A stretch of 64,000 bases of DNA from Paraburkholderia ferrariae NBRC 106233 (GCF_000685035.1 NZ_BAYB01000027.1:1-64000); one strand, 5' to 3'. Shown: positions 1-8,240, counted from the first letter of the stretch. The notes: generated from the sequence alone by a model not told the origin. Made by a program: numbers and translations.

Positions 1-2
1 AG

Positions 3-230
3 CAGCGCCTCGCCGCCTTTCTGCTCGATCTGGCCGCCCGTTTCAAGGCGCGCGGCTACTCCGGCACGCAGTTCAACCTGAAGATGAGCCGCGAGGAGAT
101 TGGGTGCTTTCTCGGCATGAAGCTTGAGACGGTAAGCCGCATGTTCTCGCGCTTTCACCGCGAGGGCCTGGTGGAGCCGAGCGGCAAGCAGATCCGCATC
201 GTCGATGCGGCGGGTCTCGAGTGCGTGTGA
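3..230 (+). CDS. Crp/Fnr-family transcriptional regulator, C-terminal part (cut by window start)
   Basis: Only the last 75 residues are present; the cyclic-nucleotide-like sensor domain lies outside the window. The visible part is the winged helix-turn-helix of the Crp/Fnr family. The recognition helix reads LGMKLETVSRMFSRF, and the E-x-x-S-R pattern is the FNR-type signature that contacts TTGAT-N4-ATCAA sites, unlike the R-E-x-V-x-R of CRP. It ends in a short tail after the wing (EPSGKQIRIVDAAG). In Burkholderiaceae such genes often sit beside stress and CBS-domain genes, and a CBS-BON gene follows here on the other strand. Whether an oxygen-sensing Fe-S cluster is present cannot be judged from this piece. 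Confidence 0.85.
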   Translation, partial: QRLAAFLLDLAARFKARGYSGTQFNLKMSREEIGCFLGMKLETVSRMFSRFHREGLVEPSGKQIRIVDAAGLECV

Positions 231-686
231 AGCGCAGGTGAACACTGCGGGCCCGCTTGTTCGGGGCACGTGTGCCCCCGATGCAATGATCGATGCCCCT
301 GCCGGCGCCATGCCGTGTCTCTGGCCGGTCGATTCAGAATAAGGTTCGGCTGGGGCGACCCGCTGACGCATATCAACTCAATGCATGCCCTCAGCGCCGC
401 GTGACCTGACCATGGCGAGGTCTGCGGCACGAACAGCAACGGCAAGGCCGTGCGTTGCGCCACGTCGGCGTCGATCGGAAACACGAGCACGGGACAATCC
501 ACGGCGCCGGCGAACGTCGCCGGGTCCGAAAGCGCACCGATCACCGGCTCGGCCAGCGAGGCGCACGCGGCTTGTGCGAGTGCCTCGGCCGGCCCTGTTG
601 CCGCGGTTGAGAAACCGGCGGAAGCCCCTGCCAGCGTTTCCGCATGATGGCGGCGGCCAGTCCGATATCCGGCCGGCGCGCTGCAT
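231..686. other. 456 bp with no recognised gene
   Basis: No convincing gene is seen here. One minus-strand frame has protein-like composition (PVLVFPIDADVAQRTALP and LPLLFVPQTSPW near 405-500). I could not assign it to a family, its start is unclear, and it runs on into obviously non-coding composition towards position 155, overlapping the FNR gene. It may be a decayed gene end. A short GC-rich inverted repeat (GGGGCAC/GTGCCCC, 263-278) lies just after the FNR stop but has no T tract. Confidence 0.3.
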
Positions 687-1376
687 TTACATCGGCGTGA
701 AGTACGTGGGATAACCGAGATGATCCTCGATCCCCTTCACGCCGGCTACGCGTTCGGCACACACCCGTATCGCCTTGCGCTCTTCCTCCGAATTCACCAG
801 CCCCCACAGATGCACCACGCCGTCCTTCACGACGACGTTTTCCATCGACATCGCCCAGCGGTGGCCGTCGAGTTCGTGCAGCACGCTGTTGCGTATCGCT
901 TCGTCGGCGGCGCTCACTTCCGGGGCGGTCTGAACCGCGCGCGCCAGAGCGCTCACCAGATTCGAGCGGCTCACGATACCGAGCAGCTTCCCGTCGATCG
1001 TCACCGGAACGCGCTTGATGTGATGGCGCTCCAGCACGTCCGCGGCTTCGGCAAGCGACGCAGTGGGCAGCACGCACACGACATTCTCCGTCATGATGTC
1101 GCCGACCTTCGACGCATGCTCCTTCAGGTATTGCGCCGCGAGCTTCCGGTTCGAATGCACGAATTCGCCGAACCACGAGCGTTGCGGCTTGCCGGTGCCC
1201 GTCTCCACGCGATGCAGCAGATCGCTTTCGCTCAGGAGTCCGATGATATTTCCGTCTTCGTCGAGAACCGGCAGTCCGCTGATGTGGTGCTTGACCATCA
1301 GGGCCGCGGCGTCGAAAACGGTTGTGGTGGGCAGTACGGTGACGACTTCGGTCGTCATGATGTCCGAGACTTGCAT
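687..1376 (-). CDS. CBS-pair and BON domain protein
   Basis: The 229-residue product begins MQVSDIMTTEVVTVLP. Two CBS motifs occupy about residues 1-60 and 90-150 (the second begins VGDIMTENVVCVLP), forming a Bateman module that normally binds adenosyl ligands. A BON domain follows at about 160-225 (VVVKDGVVHLWGLVNS, then a glycine-rich end), a fold linked to membrane or surface binding. The start is fixed by GGAGG 6 bases before the ATG; upstream in-frame codons lack such a site. This CBS-CBS-BON architecture is common in Burkholderiales next to universal-stress and FNR-type genes, which fits a role in energy or redox stress. The ligand is unknown. Confidence 0.85.
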   Translation of the reverse strand: MQVSDIMTTEVVTVLPTTTVFDAAALMVKHHISGLPVLDEDGNIIGLLSESDLLHRVETGTGKPQRSWFGEFVHSNRKLAAQYLKEHASKVGDIMTENVVCVLPTASLAEAADVLERHHIKRVPVTIDGKLLGIVSRSNLVSALARAVQTAPEVSAADEAIRNSVLHELDGHRWAMSMENVVVKDGVVHLWGLVNSEEERKAIRVCAERVAGVKGIEDHLGYPTYFTPM

Positions 1377-1746
1377 GAGTTTCCTCCGGATAGGGACCAA
1401 CACCTGAACGTTCCTCAATGTAAGCTTCGCAGAGCGCCTGGCATTGATGCTGGTCAATCAAGAGGGGCGAAGCGAAAGGAGCAGGGAGGGCTGCCCCCAT
1501 CCGTCCCTGCTTTCGCTGCGGAGTCGGCCCGCGGCAGGCTGAAAACCCGCGAACCGCAGGCGGGGCCGGGTCGCGCAGCGTGGTCGCAACGCCACGGTCA
1601 CAACACGTTACACCTGTAAACGCCGGCGAAACCCAACGCCGGAATTCGTCCACTAAACTTCGATCATCTTGTTGGAAAACAGTACGGCGCCACCCGCGTT
1701 GCAGTGCGAGTGGCTTCTACATCACGCGCTGGCTGGACACAATTCG
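1377..1746. other. 370 bp intergenic region
   Basis: This holds the promoter region of the CBS-BON gene (minus strand) and the leader of the small lipoprotein-like gene (plus strand). I see no convincing gene, repeat or terminator. Confidence 0.4.
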
Positions 1747-1917
1747 ATGATCCGAACTCTTCTCGTCTTCTCCCTGATTAGCGGCCTGTGCGGTTGTGTC
1801 GTCGCACCGCCCTATGGGTATGCGCCCGCGCCGGGCTACTACTATGGCTATGCTCCGGGCTACTACGCGGCACCGCCGGTCAGCGTCGGTATCGGCGGCG
1901 TCATTCGCGTGCATTGA
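1747..1917 (+). CDS. small Gly/Tyr/Pro-rich secreted or lipoprotein-like peptide
   Basis: The 56-residue product starts MIRTLLVFSLISGLCGCVV, a hydrophobic leader ending in a cysteine that resembles a lipoprotein signal, although the cysteine at the -2 position of LCGC is not canonical. The rest is low complexity: repeated PGYYYGYAP/PGYYAAPP units and a glycine-rich end. Such tyrosine/proline-rich small envelope proteins are common in Burkholderia, and none has a firm function that I can name. An ATG further upstream (1669) would remove the signal from the N-terminus, so the internal ATG is preferred; no strong ribosome binding site precedes it. Confidence 0.55.
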   Translation: MIRTLLVFSLISGLCGCVVAPPYGYAPAPGYYYGYAPGYYAAPPVSVGIGGVIRVH

Positions 1918-2012
1918 TCGCGCTTGATTGCGCTTGATCGCACCTGGGGGCGGTTTTCAGTTTCGCCGACCGCCCGCCATGTAGACGCCGCGCATGCCGC
2001 AGAGAAGCGGGT

Positions 2013-3140
2013 CTACAGAACGCTGTCCAAAGCCTTGGAGAATCGGGCCACTGCGCCTTCGACGTCATGCAGCTTGTCGAGGCCGAACAGTCCGATGCGG
2101 AAGGTCTTGAAATCGTCAGGCTCGTCGCATTGCAGCGGCACGCCCGGCGCAATCTGCACGCCGGCATCGGCGAACTTCTTGCCGGAACGTATACCGTCGT
2201 CGTCCGAGTAGCTGACCACAACGCCCGGCGCCTGGAACCCTTCGGCTGCCACGCTCCTGAAACCCTTGCTGGCCAGCAGCGAGCGAATGCGTTTGCCGAG
2301 TTCGAGTTGCTCGTCCCGCACCTTCTCGAAGCCGTATGCCCCGGTTTCCTTGATCACGTCGCGCAGCGTCGCGAGAGCGTCCGTGGGCATCGTCGCGTGG
2401 TAGGCGAACCCGCCGCTCTCGTACGCCTCCATGATCTGCAGCCATTTGCGAAGATCGCACGCGAAGCTCGTGCTGGTGGGGGCGTCGATTCTTTCGCGGG
2501 CAAGCGGGCTGAGCATGACCAGCCCACAGCAAGGCGACGCGCTCCACCCCTTCTGCGGCGCGCTGATCAGGATATCGACGCCGGTCGCCTCCATGTCCAC
2601 CCAGATCGTCCCGGAGGCGATGCAATCGAGCACGAACATGCCGCCAACGGCGTGTACGGCGTCGGCGACCGCGCGCAAATACGCATCGGGCAGCATCATG
2701 CCGGATGCCGTTTCGACATGCGGCGCGAAGACGAGATCCGGCTTGTTGTCCTTGATCGCGGCGACCACCTCGTCGACCGGAGCCGGGGCATAGGCAGCCT
2801 GCCTGCCCTGTTCGACCGGGCGCGCCTTCAGCACGATCGATTCGGACGGAATGCTGCCCATGTCGAAAATCTGCGACCAGCGGAAACTGAACCAGCCGTT
2901 GCGGATGACCAGACACTTCTTGTTAGTCGCGAACTGCCGGGCCACGGCTTCCATGCCGAACGTCCCGCTGCCCGGGACGATCGCAACCGACCTCGCGTTG
3001 TAGACTTTTTTCAGGGCGCTGGAAATGTCGCGCATGACGCCCTGAAAGCGTTGCGACATGTGATTGATCGAGCGGTCGGTGTAGACCACTGAATATTCGA
3101 GGAGTCCCTCGGGGTCGACATCGGGAAGTAGACCTGGCAC
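2013..3140 (-). CDS. class V PLP aminotransferase (alanine/serine-glyoxylate aminotransferase family)
   Basis: A 375-residue fold-type I enzyme. The Schiff-base lysine is in SAPQKGWSASP, the phosphate-binding segment reads IVPGSGTFGMEAVAR, and the cofactor aspartate precedes it in FVLDCIASGTIWVDM. This family uses small amino donors (Ala, Ser, 2-aminoethylphosphonate) with glyoxylate or pyruvate; the exact substrate cannot be read from the sequence. The chosen GTG start has GGAGG 7 bases upstream. The in-frame ATG 63 bases further up has no such site and would add a poorly conserved tail. The gene stands alone, followed by unrelated genes, so context gives no pathway. Confidence 0.8.
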   Translation of the reverse strand: MPGLLPDVDPEGLLEYSVVYTDRSINHMSQRFQGVMRDISSALKKVYNARSVAIVPGSGTFGMEAVARQFATNKKCLVIRNGWFSFRWSQIFDMGSIPSESIVLKARPVEQGRQAAYAPAPVDEVVAAIKDNKPDLVFAPHVETASGMMLPDAYLRAVADAVHAVGGMFVLDCIASGTIWVDMEATGVDILISAPQKGWSASPCCGLVMLSPLARERIDAPTSTSFACDLRKWLQIMEAYESGGFAYHATMPTDALATLRDVIKETGAYGFEKVRDEQLELGKRIRSLLASKGFRSVAAEGFQAPGVVVSYSDDDGIRSGKKFADAGVQIAPGVPLQCDEPDDFKTFRIGLFGLDKLHDVEGAVARFSKALDSVL

Positions 3141-3346
3141 GCTCGCCTCCAGTAAGAGATGAATAGTGTGAGCCGTATTGGCGATTTGATGCCGCAGCAA
3201 CAAAGCAAACAGGCTTCTTTGTCTCGACGAAGACTGATTCTAACGAAAGCGGGCGCAAACCTGGTGCCCCGATGCGCTGTTTGAGCACGCTGCAGGCTCG
3301 CGACGATTGTGCGACGCAGCACAACGGGTGAAGCTTTCCCGATCGA

Positions 3347-3778
3347 TCATTGCCGCGCGGGCGGCTGCGGATTGTTGGCGGGGTTCGTATCGAACCGGCT
3401 CACGCTTTCGATGCCCAGCTTGCCGGCGAGGGCCGAGAGCCGTGCATGGAGCCAGTCGGCGGCTTCCTGGTCGTAGACCTGTTCGCCACGCACGTACACC
3501 GTAAACGACTTCAGGTACTTCGCTTTTTTCTCGGGGTCGCCAATCGTGTCTTTCGTCCATTGATAGAGCGGATAGAGCGGATATGGGTCCTGCCCCACCC
3601 GCCCGGCCTCTTCGACATAGTCGGCGAACGCATCGAACTGACACTTCAACGCGGCGTTGCGCTCGCGCAGGACCGCCTCCAGCAAATCGCGCCCCTCATA
3701 GTCCCCACCCGAGCGCAACGCATCGGCCAGTTCGGGCGCGACGGCGATGCGAATCTGGAATTGCACTATTTCTGCCAT
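3347..3778 (-). CDS. conserved hypothetical protein overlapping argC
   Basis: A 143-residue protein of no family I recognise. It is acidic and helical in its first half (LLEAVLRERNAALKCQFDAF), has an internal YPLYPLYQW duplication caused by a 9-base tandem repeat, and ends in a proline/asparagine-rich tail. GAGG lies just before its ATG. The start lies inside the end of argC (13 bases shared), so the two are probably co-transcribed and translationally coupled. No signal peptide or membrane segment is seen. Confidence 0.6.
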   Translation of the reverse strand: MAEIVQFQIRIAVAPELADALRSGGDYEGRDLLEAVLRERNAALKCQFDAFADYVEEAGRVGQDPYPLYPLYQWTKDTIGDPEKKAKYLKSFTVYVRGEQVYDQEAADWLHARLSALAGKLGIESVSRFDTNPANNPQPPARQ

Positions 3779-4794
3779 CGATGCCTCGTTGCGGTAGCGG
3801 ACAGCATAGCGTCCCGGGTGGGCATCGCGCCGCCGATGCGCAGCGTTCTGCCGCGCGGCGGTGCCTGGTGCTGCGCGAGCATCAGGTCCAGGTTTTGAAC
3901 CGCGGCGCCGGATGCGCCCTTGCCCAGATTATCGAAAACCGCGGACAGCAGAACATGCCCGTGTTCCCGATTGGAAAATACGCCCAGGTGCATGTCGTTC
4001 GTACCGTTCAGCACTTGCGGATCCAGTTGCTTCAAGGCGCCCGATTCTTCCAGCGGCAAGACGCGGACGTGCGCGGCCCCGGCATAGTGGCGGGCGAGGC
4101 ACGCGTGCAAGGTCGCACCGTCCACGCCGGCCGGCAGCAGCCGCAACGCCAGCGGAACGGTCAGCACGATACCCTGGCGGAACGCGCCGTATGCCGGGAC
4201 AAAGATGGGACGCTGCGCGAGCCCCGCATGCTGCTGGATCTCCGGCGTGTGCTTGTGCGCGAGTTCCAGGCCATAGACCTGGTAGGCGGGCGCACTGGCG
4301 GCGCCCTGCCCCTCATGTTCCTCCACGCCGGCACGGCCGCGGCCCGAGTAGCCCGATACGGCGTGAACGCTCACCGGATAGCGCTCGGGGATGAGCCCGG
4401 CCTGCACGAGGGGGCGCAGCAGGCCAATCGCACCGGTCGGATAGCAGCCGGGATTGGTGACCCGGCGCGCGTTCGCAATGCGCTCGCTCTGGCCCGGCGT
4501 CATTTCCGGAAAGCCGTAGGTCCAGTCCGGTTGGGTGCGGTGGGCCGAACTGGCGTCGATCACGCGCACGGCAGGATTGACGATGGCGCTCACGGCCTCG
4601 CGCGCGGCGGCATCGGGCAAGCAGAGGATGGCGATGTCGCAGGCGTTGATCGCTTCGGCGCGACGCCGCGGGTCTTTGCGTTCCGCGGCGGCCAGCGTGA
4701 AGAGCCGGAGGTCGGTCCGGTCGCGCAGCCGTTCGTGGATTTGCAGTCCGGTGGTGCCCTGATCGCCGTCGATGAAGACAAGGGGGGAGTTCAT
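3766..4794 (-). CDS. argC: N-acetyl-gamma-glutamyl-phosphate reductase, type 2
   Basis: The 342-residue product catalyses the NADPH-dependent third step of arginine synthesis in the cytosol. The N-terminal dinucleotide fold starts LVFIDGDQGTTGLQIHERL. The catalytic cysteine is in NPGCYPTGAIGLL, and HAVSGYSGRGRAG is the conserved active-site loop. The short N-terminus and GDQGTTGL motif mark it as the type 2 (ArgC2) subgroup. The ATG chosen is preceded by GGAG and places the Rossmann fold at the N-terminus; 30 extra in-frame codons upstream look non-coding. A LysR gene is divergent, with an operator-like palindrome between them. Many Burkholderiaceae carry both argC types, so this may be a second copy. 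Confidence 0.92.
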   Translation of the reverse strand: MNSPLVFIDGDQGTTGLQIHERLRDRTDLRLFTLAAAERKDPRRRAEAINACDIAILCLPDAAAREAVSAIVNPAVRVIDASSAHRTQPDWTYGFPEMTPGQSERIANARRVTNPGCYPTGAIGLLRPLVQAGLIPERYPVSVHAVSGYSGRGRAGVEEHEGQGAASAPAYQVYGLELAHKHTPEIQQHAGLAQRPIFVPAYGAFRQGIVLTVPLALRLLPAGVDGATLHACLARHYAGAAHVRVLPLEESGALKQLDPQVLNGTNDMHLGVFSNREHGHVLLSAVFDNLGKGASGAAVQNLDLMLAQHQAPPRGRTLRIGGAMPTRDAMLSATATRHRWQK

Positions 4795-4893
4795 AGGGGA
4801 ATACTCCGCTGAATATGGGTGGGAACAGAGAGAGCGAGCCCCTATGTTCCATGGACAGCTAGAATAGGGAAAGTTGAATTTCATAACGTTAAT

Positions 4894-4910
4894 ATTCAGA
4901 TTTTCTGAAT
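4894..4910. promoter_or_regulatory. perfect inverted repeat between argC and the LysR gene
   Basis: ATTCAGA-TTT-TCTGAAT has 7-base arms and a 3-base spacer. Its core fits the T-N11-A box of LysR-type regulators, and it lies 13 bp before the LysR start. It is a likely autoregulatory and argC operator (inference). Confidence 0.6.
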
Positions 4911-4922
4911 CGGGAAGCCGAC

Positions 4923-5807
4923 ATGCGAGAGATCAGCCTGGACCGCCTGCGCACCCTGGTCGCCATTGCCGAGCGGGGCTCGTTTGCCGAGGCGGCGCGC
5001 GCGCTGCACCTGGCGCCGCCAACGGTCAGCCTCCATATTGCCGAACTCGAAGAGCGCATCGGGGCGCCGCTGCTGTCGCGCAAGCGTGGGCAGGTCAGGC
5101 CGTCGGCGATAGGCGAGGTGCTGGTGGAGCGCGCCCGCCGTTTGCTGGCCGACGCGCAGCGGGCGCTGGACGACATCGAGCGCCAGGTGCAGGGGCTCGA
5201 AGGGCGCGTGCGGATCGGCGCGTCGACGGGCGCGATCGCGCATCTGCTGCCGCAGGCGCTCGAGGTACTGCGCCGGGACCATGCCGCCATCGACATCCAG
5301 GTGGCCGTGCTCACCTCGCAGGAAACGCTCTCCCGCCTGGCGGACGGAACGCTGGATGTCGGGCTGGTCGCGCTGCCCCAGCCCCCGGTGGCGGGGCTCG
5401 TCATCAAGCCATGGCGGCGCGACCCGGTGATGGCTTTCGTGCCGGCGCATTGGCGGTGTCCGGCGCGCGTCACGCCCGAATGGCTGGCCGCCCGGCCGCT
5501 CATTCTCAATGATGCGAGCACACGTCTCTCTCGCCTGACTACGGAGTGGTTCGCGGCCGCGGGACACCATCCCGCGCCGCGCATCGAGCTCAATTACAAC
5601 GACGCGATCAAGAGTCTGGTCGCGGCCGGTTACGGCGCGGCGCTGCTGCCCCACGAGGCCGCAACGCCCTCACCCGATACGCGCATCGTCATGCGTCCGC
5701 TGCGCCCGGCGTTGTGGCGCCGGCTCGGCATTGCCCATCGCGCGGGGTACGTCGAGCGCGCCACGCAACATGTGCTGGACGTGTTGTGGGGGTTGCGACT
5801 GGCATAG
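4923..5807 (+). CDS. LysR-family regulator divergent from argC
   Basis: A 294-residue regulator. The N-terminal winged HTH reads LDRLRTLVAIAERGSFAEAA then APPTVSLHIAELEERIGAPL. A linker helix and a periplasmic-binding-like effector domain follow (VRIGASTGAIAHLLPQ onward). GGGAAG lies 4-9 bases before the ATG. By position it is expected to control the divergent argC-hypothetical pair and itself through the palindrome at 4894-4910. The effector is unknown; arginine or an arginine precursor would be a reasonable guess. Confidence 0.88.
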   Translation: MREISLDRLRTLVAIAERGSFAEAARALHLAPPTVSLHIAELEERIGAPLLSRKRGQVRPSAIGEVLVERARRLLADAQRALDDIERQVQGLEGRVRIGASTGAIAHLLPQALEVLRRDHAAIDIQVAVLTSQETLSRLADGTLDVGLVALPQPPVAGLVIKPWRRDPVMAFVPAHWRCPARVTPEWLAARPLILNDASTRLSRLTTEWFAAAGHHPAPRIELNYNDAIKSLVAAGYGAALLPHEAATPSPDTRIVMRPLRPALWRRLGIAHRAGYVERATQHVLDVLWGLRLA

Positions 5808-5905
5808 GCAATCTGCCTGCCCGGGCCGCGGCCGGAATCGCGCCAGGAAACCGGATCGGCGCTCCGGGTCAAAAAGCACTCGCGAAGCCAGAGGGAGCGG
5901 ATCTC

Positions 5906-6050
5906 ATGAGCCACACCTTGCCCGAAGATCTCGATACCTTCGCGCACGAAGTGATGTAGGAATGCCAGATTCCCGGCTTCGCGCGGGCGGTCGCGCGCGA
6001 CGGCGGGACGATTGCGTCAAAGCCTATGGATTGGGATTGCGCGACGTGAG
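5906..6050 (+). pseudogene. N-terminal relic of a beta-lactamase-family serine hydrolase
   Basis: A good ribosome site (GAGGGAGCGG) leads to an ATG followed by MSHTLPEDLDTFAHEVM and then a TAG. The same frame continues ECQIPGFARAVARDGGTIAS. After a frameshift near 6020 another frame gives KAYGLGLRDV. This succession (helix, then IPGFxxAVxRDG, then KAYGxRDV) is the usual start of class C beta-lactamase-like esterases. The catalytic SxxK and everything beyond are missing. One stop, one frameshift and a truncation make it a dead gene. Confidence 0.6.
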
Positions 6051-6094
6051 GGGGCTAAAGCGTTGCGTGCCCTGCCCGCAGAACGCGACGCGAC

Positions 6095-6493
6095 TTACCG
6101 CGCCACGGGATCGTGGCAACACACGCAGATCTTGTTTCCTTCCGGATCGCGGAAGTAGGCCCCGTAATAGTCCGGGTGGTAGTGCGGCCGCAAGCCGGGC
6201 GGCCCTTCGCAGGTGCCTGCGTTCGCGAGCGCGCGAGCGTAGGCGTTGTCCACTGAACGGCGATCCGGCGCCAGCAACGCCACCATGTGCCCGTTTCCGC
6301 GTTCAGCCAGATTGCCGTCATAGGGTTTTCCGACAAGAAACAAAGGGCGCGGCACGCCCTCGGCCATCCAGCCTGCCCAGGACGTATCCGGCTCATGAAA
6401 CTTGAGCGTGTGCCCCAACTCGCTCATGACGGCCGAATAGAAGTTGAAGGCACGGTCAAAGTCATTAACCCCCACGAAAACGTGCGAAATCAT
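6095..6493 (-). CDS. VOC (glyoxalase/bleomycin-resistance) family protein
   Basis: The 132-residue product is one vicinal-oxygen-chelate domain: a beta-alpha-beta-beta-beta start (MISHVFVGVNDFDRAFNFYS) and a second half ending YFRDPEGNKICVC. H4 and the H in GNGHMVAL are candidate metal ligands. Single-domain VOC proteins of this kind are usually homodimers and include lyases, dioxygenases and drug-binding proteins; the substrate cannot be told. It is flanked by a serine-hydrolase relic and a methyltransferase gene, neither of which indicates a pathway. Confidence 0.8.
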   Translation of the reverse strand: MISHVFVGVNDFDRAFNFYSAVMSELGHTLKFHEPDTSWAGWMAEGVPRPLFLVGKPYDGNLAERGNGHMVALLAPDRRSVDNAYARALANAGTCEGPPGLRPHYHPDYYGAYFRDPEGNKICVCCHDPVAR

Positions 6494-6574
6494 TTCGATC
6501 GGTTCCGGTTCGAGCCGCGATGTCTTCGCACGTTACCACGAGAGATTCCGCCCGCGCGGACGCAACGGCACGCA

Positions 6575-7504
6575 TCAGGGCTTCACGAACCTGAGCGTCA
6601 TGCGATCCGATTCGCCGATCGCCGCATAGCGTGCACGGTCGGCGTCGCCGTCCGCGTAGGTGGGCGGCAGCGACCAGACGCCATGCGGATAGTTTTTCGT
6701 GTCGCGAGGATTCGCGTTGATTTCGCTGCGCCCCGCAAGGACGAAGCCCGCCGCCCGGGCATGCTCGATCACGAAGGCTTCGGTCACATAGCCCGTATCG
6801 ATCATTTGCTGCAAGGACGTCCCCGGCGCGGCGCGATGTTCTTCCACGCCGAGTTCGCCGCCAGGCTTCAGCGCCCGATAGAACGCGCGGAAGTTCGCAT
6901 CGAGCTGGCCGTCCTTGATCCAGTTGTGGATATTGCGGAACGTGAGCACGCGGTCGAAGCGCTCGTTGGCCTCGAAACCCGAGAACATGCCTGCCTGCAA
7001 CGTGCCGACCACGACGTTGCCGTAAATGGCCGGTGTGGCGGCGAGCTTGCGGCGGTACGCCGCGTCGGTCGCGCGCTCTTCGGCATCGGGGGCACCCGTT
7101 GTGCCGGCTATAGGCCCGAGATACTGGGCTTCGTAGAGATGGCCGGCGTCGTGCAGCCAGGGCGCAAGAATGTCCGTGTACCAGCCGCCGCCGGGCGCGA
7201 TCTCCAGGACGGTCTGCGTGGGCGTCAGACCGAAGAATTGCAAGGTTTGCTCCGGATGGCGATAGACGTCGCGCGCCCTCGCCTGCTCGCTGCGCTGCGG
7301 ACCGCCGATCGCGGCATCGAACGAGGTTGCGTTCGAGGTTGCGTCCGCAAGCGACGCCGGCGGCACCTGTGAGGCCGGCTGCGTTGGCGCAGTGCAGCCG
7401 GCAATCCCGCCTGCAACCGTTAGTGCGATCAACGCCGCGGCAATAGAAAAGGCACCTTGCAGCGCGGGGTGGGCGCGCGAGCGGCGGCGGTTGATCGGGT
7501 TCAT
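6575..7504 (-). CDS. lipoprotein-like class I SAM-dependent methyltransferase
   Basis: A 309-residue protein with an N-terminal signal ending in a lipobox (VAGGIAGC, Cys at about 33), then a class I methyltransferase fold. The SAM-binding motif I is VLEIAPGGGWYTDIL, and VGTLQAGMFSGFEANERFDR and LKPGGELGVEEHRA are the later motifs. A methyltransferase domain exported to the envelope is odd, because SAM is cytosolic, yet this family is common in Proteobacteria and usually carries such a signal. GGAG lies 12 bases before the selected ATG; an upstream start would bury the signal. Function is unknown. Confidence 0.75.
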   Translation of the reverse strand: MNPINRRRSRAHPALQGAFSIAAALIALTVAGGIAGCTAPTQPASQVPPASLADATSNATSFDAAIGGPQRSEQARARDVYRHPEQTLQFFGLTPTQTVLEIAPGGGWYTDILAPWLHDAGHLYEAQYLGPIAGTTGAPDAEERATDAAYRRKLAATPAIYGNVVVGTLQAGMFSGFEANERFDRVLTFRNIHNWIKDGQLDANFRAFYRALKPGGELGVEEHRAAPGTSLQQMIDTGYVTEAFVIEHARAAGFVLAGRSEINANPRDTKNYPHGVWSLPPTYADGDADRARYAAIGESDRMTLRFVKP

Positions 7505-7608
7505 GGGCAGCGCTTCTCCGGTTCTTGTGTCATCGCGCACCGACTGATCGTACCGATCAAGCCGCCGTGGCTGCGGCCACGTCGTCGCGTGTGTCGGGCA
7601 CAGTATGG

Positions 7609-7771
7609 CGCAATAGCGGAAAAGCGCATTCCGGAAACGATCCCGATGCGGCGGCTGGGCACGCCCACGGAAGCGGCGGCAGCCATCTGCTTCCTGCTAT
7701 CCGCCGAAGCCGGCTTTATTACCGGACAGGTTCTGTCCGTCGATGGCGGCGGCAGCCTGGGCGGCCGCTAG
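7609..7771 (+). pseudogene. C-terminal relic of a short-chain dehydrogenase/reductase
   Basis: The frame reads IAEKRIPETIPMRRLGTPTE, then AAAAICFLLSAEAGFITGQV and LSVDGGGSLGGR with a stop. This is the unmistakable C-terminal segment of FabG-like SDR enzymes (P-x-x-R-x-G-x-P-x-E, F-L-x-S, G-x-x-x-x-V-D-G-G). The Rossmann fold and the Ser-Tyr-Lys catalytic part are gone, and the preceding sequence is unrelated. Confidence 0.7.
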
Positions 7772-7823
7772 CCTCGCTCGCCTGCTTGTGTCCGCTTGTG
7801 TCCGTTTCACCCGCCTGCCACGC

Positions 7824-8072
7824 TCAGCGACGCCGGCGCTCCCTCGCCGTTTCCGCGGCGGGAACGTCGTCGCCCTCGTCCAGCGGGGCACCGGCCGAGC
7901 GATGCTTGTCGGATTGCACGGCGGCCTGCTCCGGCTCGTCCGGCCCGCTCTCGGCGTCGATCTGCGCTTCGGCGCGCCCCCAGTATTCGTCCGCACGGCC
8001 CTCGGGCGAGCCGTCGTCTTGCCAGAGGCGGTACGCGCGCTCCCTGATCCGTTCTTCCCTGCTCTGATCCAT
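7824..8072 (-). CDS. DUF2934 domain protein
   Basis: The 82-residue product starts MDQSREERIRERAYRLWQDD and continues GRADEYWGRAEAQI, matching the short helical DUF2934 motif (IRxRAYxLWExxGxPxGxxxxHWxxA) widespread in Burkholderia and rhizobia. The tail is acidic, disordered and ends in an arginine run. AAGGAG sits 6 bases before this ATG, which is why the longer reading was rejected. DUF2934 has no established function. It is divergent from a secreted beta-propeller gene. Confidence 0.8.
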   Translation of the reverse strand: MDQSREERIRERAYRLWQDDGSPEGRADEYWGRAEAQIDAESGPDEPEQAAVQSDKHRSAGAPLDEGDDVPAAETARERRRR

Positions 8073-8167
8073 GTCAATCTCCTTATGTGCCGGGCAAATG
8101 CCGATCCTCGCGGCGGAGTCGCACGGCGCGTACCCGGGCGAACGGTCCGGCGTCATTTCGCTTGATA

Positions 8168-8215
8168 AGAGAGCAACTGGTGTCTATTATTAGAGAGCAA
8201 TTGATATCTATTATG
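8168..8215. repeat. two tandem 24-bp repeats in front of the beta-propeller gene
   Basis: Two adjacent 24-base units, each beginning AGAGAGCAA and containing TCTATTAT, differ at only four positions (8168-8191 and 8192-8215). They end 25 bp before the beta-propeller ATG and lie between divergent genes. AT-rich tandem units here look like paired operator sites overlapping the promoter. The binding protein is unknown. Confidence 0.6.
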
Positions 8216-8240
8216 ACACCCTCACCGGAACGCCCCCGCC

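Noticed and set aside
263..278. GGGGCAC-GT-GTGCCCC hairpin after the FNR-type gene
   Set aside because: The two-base loop and absence of a T tract make it a poor intrinsic terminator.
541..1653. Minus-strand 370-codon frame over the CBS-BON gene
   Set aside because: Arginine-rich shadow in another frame of the CBS-BON gene.
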